Shown here piece by piece: positions 25,512 through 33,313 of a stretch of DNA of 38,297 nt (positions are counted from its first letter, which is position 1; the number at the start of each line of letters is the position of its first letter). The position numbers and the translations under genes were made by a program. Below the pieces are notes generated by a model. It saw only the letters and a program-made list of their open reading frames with translations. It searched no databases and had not been told where the DNA came from. This DNA is from an uncultured Thermoguttaceae bacterium. GTDB lineage: Bacteria > Planctomycetota > Planctomycetia > Pirellulales > Thermoguttaceae. The stretch is from positions 1-38,297 of the forward strand of contig CALIRO010000088.1 of NCBI GenBank assembly GCA_938042245.1, in the 5' to 3' direction.

Positions 25512-26207
25512 CTACGGTAAAGAGAGGCTGAGCGGCTGGCCGCCAGGCAGATGCCCCGGATAGACGTATTTAAGGCCATGGCGTCGGCACTGGGAGCGTA
25601 CGGCGGCGACGGCTGCCCGCTGGCCCATCCGTTCCCAACGTAAATCCCACAAAGCCCCGGCCAGTGCCACAACGGCCAAGACCGTCGCTGTCAGACTGCC
25701 GACCCGCAACGGCAGGGCAAACAACAGAGCCCGGTCCTTGGCCCGCTGCAGTTGGCCTTCTTGTTCGTCAAAGATTCGCGACCGGCGGCGATCCGGATCC
25801 AGTGATTGAAGCTCTTTGCGAGGCGAACTGGCAGGCCGGGCACGCTCCAACCGTTCCATAGCCTCCTGGGCCTGAACAAAATCCTGCATGAACTTTTGAT
25901 GTCCTTTCCAGGCGAGGACCGCCGCCGCCGTCAGCAGCCCGATTCCTAACATCCACAGCAACGCCCGCCAGGCACGCATCTGCCAGATACATCGGCTACA
26001 AATCGGCACCGAAAGTTGGACCAACTGGTGATAGACGGTGCGGCCTTGGAAGATTTTGACAAACTCGGCCAACCGCCACCCGCGGGGCAGTTCCGTATAA
26101 TGGCTGCGCCGGGCATAGGCATGATAGTCGAAGGGTTCCAGATTCTCCCTGGCCCCACAGCGGGCACAGACCTCTTGACCTACCGTGCTCGAAGCGCCAG
26201 CGTGCAT
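25512..26207 (-). CDS. Membrane protein with N-terminal zinc-ribbon-like cysteines
   Basis: The 231-residue protein starts at ATG 26207 (an adjacent TTG at 26210 is possible; the AGGTC upstream is distant). Two Cys pairs, C14-ARC17 and C70-SRC73, can form a zinc ribbon split by a 50-residue insertion. Two membrane segments lie at 82-100 and 169-187, with a charged helical loop between them (QEAMERLERARP, RRRSRIFDEQEG). The C-terminus is basic, about 40 residues long. No family is recognised. The layout (zinc ribbon, then two membrane helices) is common in uncharacterised planctomycete membrane proteins. Confidence 0.75.
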   Translation of the reverse strand: MHAGASSTVGQEVCARCGARENLEPFDYHAYARRSHYTELPRGWRLAEFVKIFQGRTVYHQLVQLSVPICSRCIWQMRAWRALLWMLGIGLLTAAAVLAWKGHQKFMQDFVQAQEAMERLERARPASSPRKELQSLDPDRRRSRIFDEQEGQLQRAKDRALLFALPLRVGSLTATVLAVVALAGALWDLRWERMGQRAAVAAVRSQCRRHGLKYVYPGHLPGGQPLSLSLP

Positions 26208-26660
26208 CAAATCCGACGACCTCAGACCGAAAAAAGGAAACTCTTCGAGCAGATCGCCCTCTGTGTATCTGGGCGTTGCTCCGGAACGCTTCTTTTATCC
26301 TAATCTACCTTGTTCCGATCGCCAACCAGGCGGCGAATTTTTCCTGCGGGAGTTTGCAGCGGGGCTTTGGCCATTTTTTATAAGTCCTTTTGTTTCTGGT
26401 AGTTAGGTAGATAGATATATTTGTTCATATAATTTTCTAACTCCCATCTTTTCTCCCGGTTACCAGATTGTCTCTGCAGCAGCGGGCTCAAAATCGGCAA
26501 AAGTTACGTTCCGCCTCCGAAAACAGCAAAGGCGCTTGAAACCCCTTGTCCCGTGGCCAAGTGGATTCTAGGTTTGGGTCGGCTCACCTAATCGAGCGTC
26601 AGAGGTTATACTTTCTGAGAAAGGAAAGTCAACAAGGTGTGTTTCTGCCAAAGGGAACCG
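26208..26660. other. 453-bp divergent intergenic region
   Basis: AT-rich gap between a minus-strand membrane protein and the DUF1638/YdcF pair. Two candidate -10 hexamers face the DUF1638 gene: TATAAT at 26428 and TATACT at 26607, about 50 bases before its ATG. Neither has a good TTGACA-like -35 at the right distance, so promoter assignment is weak. No gene is seen. Confidence 0.35.
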
Positions 26661-27740
26661 ATGCGGTTGAAGTGGATTGTATGTGAAATTTTGTATCGAG
26701 AGGCGTGTGCGGTGGCAGCCCGCTCGGTCAATCAGGTGGATTTAGAGTTTTTGCCCAAGGGTCTGCACGACCAAGGGCCAACTGCTATGCGTAGCCGGTT
26801 GGCCGAGGCCATCGCCGCTGTGGATCCAGGCCGGTATGATGCCATCCTATTGGGCTATTGTCTTTGCTCCCATGGGATTGTCGGGCTTCGGGCCGAGAAG
26901 ATACCCCTGGTAGTTCCCCGCGGACACGACTGCATGACGTTGTTTTTCGGCAGCTTGGAGCGGTACTTGGACTATTTCCACAAAAACCCGGGCACTTATT
27001 TTAAGACGACCGGCTGGATCGAGCGGGGCGATCAGTTGGAACAACTTTCAGCCGATACGCTGAAGAACCCTTTTGGCTGGCAGGTTTCGTATCCGGAGCT
27101 GGTTGCCCGGTACGGGGAGGAGAATGCCCGCTATTTGGCCGAGCAATTGGGCAATTTGACCCGGCACTATCGGCAACTGACCTATATTGAGATGGGTGTA
27201 GCGGCGGAAGAGCCGTTTGTAGAAAAGGCCCGACAGGAGGCGGCGGCGAAAGGATGGAAATTTGATCATGTTAAAGGGGACCTCCGCCTCCTCCAAGCCT
27301 TGGTCGATGGCCCCTGGGACCCGCAGCGCTTCTTGGTTGTGCCGCCAGGACATGAAATTGCTCCCTGTTTTGATGATCGGCTTGTTCAGGCTGTGCCGAT
27401 CCAAACTGACCAGCCCCCAGCCGATCCGCCTCCTTCGGACGGTTCGGCTTTGGGGCCGTGCAGTACCGCTGGCAGCAAAGCTTCGGAAGGTTCGAGTTTC
27501 GCTCCTTCCGGCGCCGCTAGCAGTAAGTCTTCGGAAGGTTTGGGCTTTATGCCCTCCGGCGGCGCTAGCAGCAGAGCTTCGAGGGGTTCGGGTTTGACGG
27601 CGTGCAGTACTACCGCTGGCAGCAAGCCTTCGGAAGGTTCCGGTTTCCTTCCGTCCCCTACCGTGGGCAGGAAGGCTTCGGAGGGATGCCGTTCCGGCCA
27701 GCCGCCACCCGACCGAACTGGGCCTGTCCGGCCTTTGTAG
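26661..27740 (+). CDS. DUF1638 protein with a repetitive C-terminal tail
   Basis: The 359-residue protein starts at ATG 26661 with AAGGGA upstream. Residues 1-245 are DUF1638: VCEILYREA (7-15), GYCLCSHGIVGL (65-76) and PRGHDCMTLFFGS (86-98). Cys8, Cys67, Cys69, His71, His89 and Cys91 are conserved-type and could bind a metal. The family's function is unknown; as I recall, some members occur beside corrinoid methyltransferase genes, which is of interest because a URO-D-type methyltransferase lies 4 kb away here. Residues 255-350 are not part of the domain: they are six Ser/Gly/Pro-rich repeats of 16 residues. The next gene, ydcF-like, starts 27 bp downstream, so the two form an operon. Confidence 0.85.
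   Translation: MRLKWIVCEILYREACAVAARSVNQVDLEFLPKGLHDQGPTAMRSRLAEAIAAVDPGRYDAILLGYCLCSHGIVGLRAEKIPLVVPRGHDCMTLFFGSLERYLDYFHKNPGTYFKTTGWIERGDQLEQLSADTLKNPFGWQVSYPELVARYGEENARYLAEQLGNLTRHYRQLTYIEMGVAAEEPFVEKARQEAAAKGWKFDHVKGDLRLLQALVDGPWDPQRFLVVPPGHEIAPCFDDRLVQAVPIQTDQPPADPPPSDGSALGPCSTAGSKASEGSSFAPSGAASSKSSEGLGFMPSGGASSRASRGSGLTACSTTAGSKPSEGSGFLPSPTVGRKASEGCRSGQPPPDRTGPVRPL
27423..27713 (+). repeat. 48-bp coding minisatellite (six units)
   Basis: Units begin at about 27423, 27471, 27519, 27567, 27618 and 27666: spacing 48, 48, 48, 51 and 48 bases, all multiples of three. The shared core is (G/A)GCAG(C/T)AA.(G/C)CTTCGGA(A/G)GG. The protein reads as GSKASEGSSFAPSGAA-type units with variable hydrophobic middle residues. 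The first unit is the most diverged. Array growth in frame at the 3' end of a gene suggests replication slippage or capture of a repeat. Confidence 0.8.
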
Positions 27741-27767
27741 TGTATTTAGGTTAGTAAGGGACCGCCT

Positions 27768-28541
27768 ATGGACATTGTGTATTTTATTGCCAGTTATCTG
27801 GTGGAGCCGTACAGCCTGCTGCTTCTGTTTCTTTGGGCCTCCACGTTGTGGATGGTCTTCCGGAGCGAACCGGTCCGAGGCAAGGGGTTGGTTTTTGCGG
27901 CCGTGCTGGTTTTGACGGTGGCCTCCATGCCGGTGAGTGCCCTGCTAGTGAGTTGGCCGCTGGAAAGCCGGTATCCCTACCAGCCAACCCCTCCGGAAGG
28001 CGGTCAAGTGATTGTAGTGCTGGGCGGAGGCCAGCGCCTGTTGGACCCCGATCGGCAAAAGGTCTTTGCCGCCGAAGATACCGTCGAACGCTGCCTCCAT
28101 GCGGCGGATTTATATCATCAGGCCAAGCGCTTCCCGATCTTGGTTACCGGGGGGAAGCTGCCGCCCTTGGAGGAAGGTCCTCCATTGGCCCAGACCATGG
28201 CCGAGTTCCTCCACCTGCTTGGCGTCCCGCCCCAGCATATCTTGCTGGAAACCCACTCCACCAATACCTACGAAAATGCGGTGTTTGCGGCGGAGCTGAT
28301 GCACCAGCATGGCTGGCAGCGGGCCGTCTTGGTTACCGACGCCTTGCACATGGAGCGGGCCCGACGAGCCTTCGAAAAACAAGGCGTCGAAGTCATCCCC
28401 TCGGCCAGTCGGCCAACTACGGAAAGTTTCCAGTGGTCCTGGGAATACCTGGCGCCGAGCGTGGGCGGCCTAGTGATGCTCAAACGAGCCGCCCACGAAT
28501 GGATCGGCCTGCTCTGGTACAAACTGAATGGACGGATTTAA
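27768..28541 (+). CDS. YdcF/ElyC/SanA-family (DUF218) envelope protein
   Basis: The 257-residue protein has two N-terminal membrane segments (about 13-31 and 40-62) and a DUF218 alpha/beta domain (80-235) with VIVVLGGG (81-88), PILVTGGKLPP, HSTNTYENAVFA and AVLVTDALHMERA. ElyC- and SanA-type relatives are linked to peptidoglycan precursor and envelope homeostasis in Escherichia coli, and the enzymatic activity is not established. The catalytic domain would face the periplasm. ATG 27768 follows AAGGGA. It is 27 bp behind the DUF1638 gene and probably co-transcribed. Confidence 0.92.
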   Translation: MDIVYFIASYLVEPYSLLLLFLWASTLWMVFRSEPVRGKGLVFAAVLVLTVASMPVSALLVSWPLESRYPYQPTPPEGGQVIVVLGGGQRLLDPDRQKVFAAEDTVERCLHAADLYHQAKRFPILVTGGKLPPLEEGPPLAQTMAEFLHLLGVPPQHILLETHSTNTYENAVFAAELMHQHGWQRAVLVTDALHMERARRAFEKQGVEVIPSASRPTTESFQWSWEYLAPSVGGLVMLKRAAHEWIGLLWYKLNGRI

Positions 28542-28603
28542 CCGTTCGGTTGGAAGGGTCGGCCTTTATCAGAACAGGGCTTTTGCTTTCCTGAGGCCAT
28601 CCC

Positions 28604-29275
28604 TTAGGCCGGGCCCTCTCCGGACGTTGAATTTCTCTGCGATTCCTGCCGTCTCTGGCAGCCGAACAGCCCCTCTAAGCACAACTGAGACCAAGTCTCA
28701 AACTCCGGCAAGTGCTGGAACAATTCCGGCAAAGGGAGAAAACCACTTTGGCAAATGTCTTTTTCTTTAGGCTGAATGGTTGGCTGCTCGACTTCCGCCA
28801 GATAGACTAATCCCAAATGCACCTGGCCCACTTCCGTCAGATCATCGTTGATCAGGCCGACACAACGCAGGCGATAGGGCGTCAAGATGATTACCTCTTC
28901 GTCCAATTCCCGGCGCATCCCATCGCCGAACGGATCGCCGGCGCCGTTGGCTGCATCGCAGGCCGAAATATGGCCGCCCACGCCGATGCTCCGCTTGTGA
29001 TGCAGCCGTCCCTCGCCTTGCCCAGCGCCCCGAGTGTATTGAAAAAGCATCTGGCCCTCGACCGGGTCCTGATACAAAAAAATCACATACGGAATCAGTT
29101 GCTTCCAACTGGGGTCCTGTTCCACTTCTGAGCGGGGCCGATAACTCAAATACTCCGCCTCTAACAGGGCTGGCAAATACCGCTCCACCTGAGCTGTAAA
29201 ACCTTGAAAATACCCCAGCTCGTGCAACCGCCGCGTCGGCGTCACCAACACCCGTTCCGAAACCGCTTCCGACAC
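28604..29275 (-). CDS. NUDIX-superfamily phosphohydrolase-like protein
   Basis: The start is set at GTG 29275, preceded by AAAGGAAAG; an upstream GTG (29404) would add 43 residues that look unconserved. The 223-residue protein matches the planctomycete NUDIX phosphoesterase type: RVLVTPTRRLHELGYFQGF, YVIFLYQDPVEGQMLFQYTRG, a Nudix-like box from SIGVGGHIS to RRELDEEV, and LGLVYLAEV. The middle glutamate of the classical GX5EX7REUXEEXGU box is not obvious, and an Ala/Gly/Asp-rich insertion lies in that region. The substrate is probably a nucleoside diphosphate derivative. It converges with ydcF, and diverges from the PQQ-propeller gene across 239 bp. Confidence 0.82.
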   Translation of the reverse strand: MSEAVSERVLVTPTRRLHELGYFQGFTAQVERYLPALLEAEYLSYRPRSEVEQDPSWKQLIPYVIFLYQDPVEGQMLFQYTRGAGQGEGRLHHKRSIGVGGHISACDAANGAGDPFGDGMRRELDEEVIILTPYRLRCVGLINDDLTEVGQVHLGLVYLAEVEQPTIQPKEKDICQSGFLPLPELFQHLPEFETWSQLCLEGLFGCQRRQESQRNSTSGEGPA

Positions 29276-29514
29276 GTCCGCTTTCCTTTGCGAGCAATTC
29301 CAAGAAAGTTTCTTTCTATCTTCGGAAAATAGTCTGCCCGACGGAAGTCCCCCCGCCAATTGCTTCTTGAGAGAACCTTGCCGGTGTGCAAAAATAGCAA
29401 GCACGTATTCCCCCCCGGAGGCTCAGAAACTCCAAACCAAACGGATGGAGTCTCTTCTGGCCCCGTCAGAAAAGTGTTGGCCCTCCGTTTTCCCCGTACC
29501 TCAAGGAGTTCCGA

Positions 29515-30957
29515 ATGCGAGTATATGTGTTGCCGACCTGTTTTAATAGCTTATCGTGTTTTGGTAGATTGCTGAAAGTCGCCGGGTTCGTTTGTTCGCT
29601 AGGGGGCCTAGTAGCTTGGAGTGGAGAGACGGAAAATGGCAAGCCGGAAACAAGCGCGGACACTGGGCGGGCAAAGGCAATCGCCCGGTTCGATTTGCCG
29701 CGGTTTTTGCCCAATGATGGCAACTCGGTGTATGAGATTCGGGGGTTGTATCGACAGTGGCCGCCAGAAGGACCAAAAGAACTTTGGCGCCTGCAGGTAG
29801 GCTATGGCAAATCGGCGGCGGTCGAATCGGGCGGGTTGGCCTTTACGGCCGCAGAAACCGAAGAAAAACAATGGGCGATTTGTCTGGATCCGAAGACCGG
29901 CCACATCCGCTGGAAACGCCTCCTGCTGGCCAAGCCGAATCGCCATTTCGAATGGGGGCCGGTTACCTCGCCGGTCATTGATGGCGATCGCGTCTATTTC
30001 ATCCCGTATCTCAACCACGAAGGAGATGTCTGGGAGATGCGATGCCCGGTGGTCTGCCTGAAGACCGACGGCACAGAACTTTGGCGACGGGATCAGGAAG
30101 TGTGGGCCACCGAAGCTGCCACCCCGCTTGTGGTCGGCGATCTGCTTTATATCGGTGCGGACAATCCACAGCGGGTTGTCCTGGCCGCCCTGGATAAATA
30201 TACCGGCGCTATCCGCTGGACGGTTTCTGTACCGCCCAAAGGCGATCGGGAACTCGGAGCCCCCGCTTCGCTCACCTACCAAGAAGTGGACGGTATTGGC
30301 CAGGTGATTGTGGCCACCTACGGCACCCGAGAAATCCTAGGAGTTCATGCCGAACAAGGGGAAATCATGTGGCGCTATCCGTATCCGGCGGGCATTATCC
30401 TCGGTCTGATTAGCACTCCGGTGGCTGTGGGCCCGTATTTATTCGTCTCGGCCGGGGAGGGGAAAGGACGTAATTTTTCGGCCTGTCTTCGGATGAAAGC
30501 CGCCCACGGAAAAATCACCTATGAAGAACTCTACCGAAGCACCGAGTTGCAGACCAATTACTTCAACACCCCGGCTATTTTTCAGGATGCGGTGTTCGGT
30601 TTTGGCGGGGCCCCCAAGAGCGGTTTCCTCCATTGCACTAACCTGACCGATGGCCGGTTGCTCTGGCGGCACGATAGCCCCGATTGGACCAGCGACCGGA
30701 ATCTGGTCATCGCCGACGGCCTGATCTTCGCCATCACCAAAAACGACGAACTTGTTCTGGCCGAGGCAAGCCGCTCCGGTTATAAAGAACTCGGCCGCGT
30801 GAAACCTGGCATTGCCCTGGGCCGACCCCAGCAGCCCACGATCGCCAACGGCCGGTTGTACTTACGGGGCAACGAGTGGGTGGTCTGTTACCAAGTCGGG
30901 CCGCTGCCAGACAACGGCGCCCAGGGATCGCCTGCCAGCAACACCCCCTCACCCTAA
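29515..30957 (+). CDS. Secreted PQQ-like beta-propeller protein (BamB-like)
   Basis: The 480-residue protein has a signal sequence (about 1-37, LLKVAGFVCSLGGLVAW) and then seven or eight PQQ-type blades with the usual pattern of ALDKYTGAIRWTV, GVHAEQGEIMWRYPYPAG and TNLTDGRLLWRHDSP. This family includes the outer-membrane assembly factor BamB and PQQ-dehydrogenases; no dehydrogenase cofactor-site residues are evident, and in planctomycetes most members are uncharacterised periplasmic scaffolds. ATG 29515 has AAGGAG nine bases upstream. Its stop codon is only 2 bp from the stop of the convergent folP gene, leaving no space for a separate terminator. Confidence 0.9.
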   Translation: MRVYVLPTCFNSLSCFGRLLKVAGFVCSLGGLVAWSGETENGKPETSADTGRAKAIARFDLPRFLPNDGNSVYEIRGLYRQWPPEGPKELWRLQVGYGKSAAVESGGLAFTAAETEEKQWAICLDPKTGHIRWKRLLLAKPNRHFEWGPVTSPVIDGDRVYFIPYLNHEGDVWEMRCPVVCLKTDGTELWRRDQEVWATEAATPLVVGDLLYIGADNPQRVVLAALDKYTGAIRWTVSVPPKGDRELGAPASLTYQEVDGIGQVIVATYGTREILGVHAEQGEIMWRYPYPAGIILGLISTPVAVGPYLFVSAGEGKGRNFSACLRMKAAHGKITYEELYRSTELQTNYFNTPAIFQDAVFGFGGAPKSGFLHCTNLTDGRLLWRHDSPDWTSDRNLVIADGLIFAITKNDELVLAEASRSGYKELGRVKPGIALGRPQQPTIANGRLYLRGNEWVVCYQVGPLPDNGAQGSPASNTPSP

Positions 30958-30959
30958 CC

Positions 30960-31886
30960 TCACTGCTTGCGCTCCCCAGAAACGGGAAAGAAGGGATCAT
31001 CTAGCCCGCCGACCGCTTCAAAAATCTGTATCGCCTGCCGCACCATTCCGACATCATGCACCCGCAAGATTTGTACCCCCTGTCGAGCCAGGGCCAGGGC
31101 TGCTCCAATGGTGCCCCAGCGCCGGTCCGCCTCCAGGTCGCCCAATAGTTCACCGATAAAGCGTTTCCGAGACGGCCCCACCAGCACCGGGCAACCCAGC
31201 CCGTGCAACCGCCATGCATTCTGCAACAAGGCCACATTGTGCTCCAATAGTTTGCCGAAACCAATTCCTGGATCCAGTGCAATGCGTTCCAGTGGGATTC
31301 CGGCGCCCAGGGCGGCGTCCCGTCGGGCCTGTAAATAGGCATACACTTCCCCCACCACATCTTGATATTCGGGGTTGTCTTGCATGGTTTGCGGGGTGCC
31401 TTGCATATGCATGAGACACACGGCGGCTCCGGTTTCTACCGCCGCCGGCAGCATCGCCGGATCCCCGGTAAGAGCGGTTACATCGTTGATGATTTCCGCT
31501 CCGGCAGCTATGGCCTCTCGGGCCACTACCGCCTTGGAGGTGTCGATGGAAATGGCAATGGGCAACTTGCCAGCCAGGGCCTCCAAAACGGGCATCACCC
31601 GCCGAAGTTCCTGGTCGGCGGGGACCGGCTGGGCATACGGCCGGGTGCTTTCGCCGCCAATATCCAAAATGTCCGCCCCTTCCGCAACTAGTCGCCAAGC
31701 ATGATCTACGGCAGCCTGCGGCTCCAGAAACCGGCCGCCGTCGGAAAAACTATCCGGCGTTACATTCAAGATGCCCATTAGCAAGGGGCGTCGGCCCAAC
31801 TCTAGACGCCGACGCCGAAGCTGCCAATAGTGGGCCCGCTTGATCTGAGGAGATAGATCGGGCAGAGGCAAAGACGGCTGAGTCAT
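30960..31886 (-). CDS. folP: Dihydropteroate synthase
   Basis: The 308-residue enzyme condenses p-aminobenzoate with 6-hydroxymethyl-7,8-dihydropterin diphosphate in folate synthesis. The family signatures are present: GILNVTPDSFSDGG (38-51), DILDIGGESTRPYA (72-85), EIINDVTAL, ALDPGIGFGK and GPSRKRFIGEL. The SRKRF loop supports a true DHPS rather than a corrinoid methyltransferase of the same fold. Length is near the usual 280, with an N-terminal extension of about 20 residues. ATG 31886 has AAGGA upstream. It lies 34 bp behind the URO-D-family gene on the same strand, indicating co-transcription, and is convergent with the PQQ-propeller gene with a 2-bp gap. Confidence 0.96.
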   Translation of the reverse strand: MTQPSLPLPDLSPQIKRAHYWQLRRRRLELGRRPLLMGILNVTPDSFSDGGRFLEPQAAVDHAWRLVAEGADILDIGGESTRPYAQPVPADQELRRVMPVLEALAGKLPIAISIDTSKAVVAREAIAAGAEIINDVTALTGDPAMLPAAVETGAAVCLMHMQGTPQTMQDNPEYQDVVGEVYAYLQARRDAALGAGIPLERIALDPGIGFGKLLEHNVALLQNAWRLHGLGCPVLVGPSRKRFIGELLGDLEADRRWGTIGAALALARQGVQILRVHDVGMVRQAIQIFEAVGGLDDPFFPVSGERKQ

Positions 31887-31920
31887 GCCAATCCTTGTCC
31901 TTCTTCTTTATCCCTCTTGT

Positions 31921-32949
31921 TTATCCCTCTGTGAAGGTAGGCTTGACCGAAAAGGCAAAGTCGCGCATGGCCAACATGTTAGCCTCCGGCGTATCCCGTG
32001 GCACTTCACAACCGGCAGCGACGATGTATCGGCTGCCTGCCTCTTGGTAGCATTGGGCTAGGGCCTGCTGGATGCTTTCCGGCGTGCCGTTTCGGAGGGC
32101 GCGGACCGGATCCATGTTACCGGCCAACACCTGCTGTGGCCCCATGGTTTGCCGAGCCTTGGCCACCGGCACCATATAATCCAGATCGACCAGATCGCAT
32201 CCGAGCCGACCGATACCTTCCAAAATCCGGTTGATATTCCCGCAGATGTGCATCCGCACTTTGACACCCATCTGGTGGAGGGCATCGATCATGCGTTTTT
32301 CATACGGCCAGACGAACTCTTCATAGATTTGCGGGCCAACCAACGAGGCGGCCGCATCGCCGATGCCCATCAGATCAATGCCCGCCTCCACCTGAGCCCG
32401 GGCAAACCGCAATTCCATCTCCAGGACAAACTCGAATAGGTCCCGGACGAACTGGGGGTCGTCGTAGAAATCGAGCATCAGGCGGTTGATGCCGCGCAGA
32501 TCGGCTGCTTCGGCACAGGGCCCTTCGATCCAGCCTTCGATGAGCAGTTGGCCGCCCACGCGCTGGCGAAATAGCGCCGCCGCCTGCACCCGGTCATGCA
32601 TCCGTCCACCGCCCAGAGGGTCCGGCACTTGCAGGCTCAAAAGCCTCTTTTTATCAGCCAACAGAGCGTTTTGTTCGTCGATGGCTGGCGGCTGATTGTC
32701 GAACCATTGGATCGCCGCCCCGCAGTCAGCCGCCTCCCGTGTCGGGTCCGAAATGCACGAGACATAATCAAACCCAAACTTCTCCGCCGTGCGAATCTGC
32801 GCCTCTACCAGCACCCGATGGTCGCTTACATACTGCCGATACGGTACGCCCAACTGATCACCGGCAAACATCATCGTAATCGGCATCAGCGGCAGCCGAT
32901 CCACCGGCCGACCTTCCAGCATCGCCATGATCCGCTCATAACCGTTCAT
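31921..32949 (-). CDS. Uroporphyrinogen-decarboxylase-fold protein of the zinc methyltransferase (MtaA/CmuA-like) type
   Basis: The start is ATG 32949 (GGGAGGAA six bases upstream); the longer frame from 33120 is rejected. The 342-residue protein has the URO-D TIM-barrel layout (NGYERIMAMLEGRPVDRLPL, EGPCAEAADLRG, IGDAAASLVGPQIYEEFVWP). It carries a His-x-Cys pair (H234, C236 in MHICGN) and a third Cys (C314, AAGCEVPRDT), which are the zinc ligands of methylcobalamin:coenzyme or tetrahydrofolate methyltransferases and are absent from true HemE. It therefore likely moves methyl groups between a corrinoid and another acceptor, though no corrinoid protein gene is in the window. It is the first gene of an operon with folP (34-bp gap), which may link it to folate-dependent C1 metabolism. 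Confidence 0.85.
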   Translation of the reverse strand: MNGYERIMAMLEGRPVDRLPLMPITMMFAGDQLGVPYRQYVSDHRVLVEAQIRTAEKFGFDYVSCISDPTREAADCGAAIQWFDNQPPAIDEQNALLADKKRLLSLQVPDPLGGGRMHDRVQAAALFRQRVGGQLLIEGWIEGPCAEAADLRGINRLMLDFYDDPQFVRDLFEFVLEMELRFARAQVEAGIDLMGIGDAAASLVGPQIYEEFVWPYEKRMIDALHQMGVKVRMHICGNINRILEGIGRLGCDLVDLDYMVPVAKARQTMGPQQVLAGNMDPVRALRNGTPESIQQALAQCYQEAGSRYIVAAGCEVPRDTPEANMLAMRDFAFSVKPTFTEG

Positions 32950-33313
32950 TGCTTCCTCCCCATAACCTCTCAGGACTCTTCTTCCTGCCAACATCGCAAT
33001 CCAAGCCAGAGGCACTGAGCGTCTTCTTCCATCTGGCCTTTTCCTTTCGCCTTCTCCTGCCAATCCCTTATTCCCTTTGTCTCTCCGTACTTTCGGAAGC
33101 TCTGCAAAATTCTGAACCACACATGAACTATATGAACATTTGATCTATTCCTTTGCCTATCGGTTCCCATTGCTGGGCAGTGATATATTGAGTCTAATGT
33201 TGGCAGTGCCACTATATGTTGGGGCCATTAACGGAGGTTCCGAAATAGTGCAAAAATATATCCTTTGAATTAATCAGAGGTTCCTTTCCCCTGTTTGCCC
33301 TCTCCGTTCAAGC
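32950..33313. other. 364-bp intergenic region holding the second dispersed repeat
   Basis: Gap between the URO-D gene and the large glycosidase-like gene, both on the minus strand. Most of it is the repeat at 33088-33287. Between the repeat and the URO-D start (32950-33087) I see no other structure. The promoter of the URO-D/folP operon must lie here, close to or inside the repeat. Confidence 0.55.
33088..33287. repeat. 200-bp dispersed intergenic repeat, copy B
   Basis: Same orientation as copy A at 2149-2348. The inner 179 bases align with 23 mismatches and one gap (about 87% identity by hand). The 3' end reads CAGAGGTTCCTTT in both. It lies entirely within the gap in front of the URO-D/folP operon, on the side of the promoter, so it could influence expression. 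Confidence 0.8.

Noticed and set aside
32950..33120. 57-residue N-terminal extension of the URO-D protein
   Set aside because: The MNGYERI start has a strong GGGAGGAA site and the family begins there; the extension would run into the repeat.
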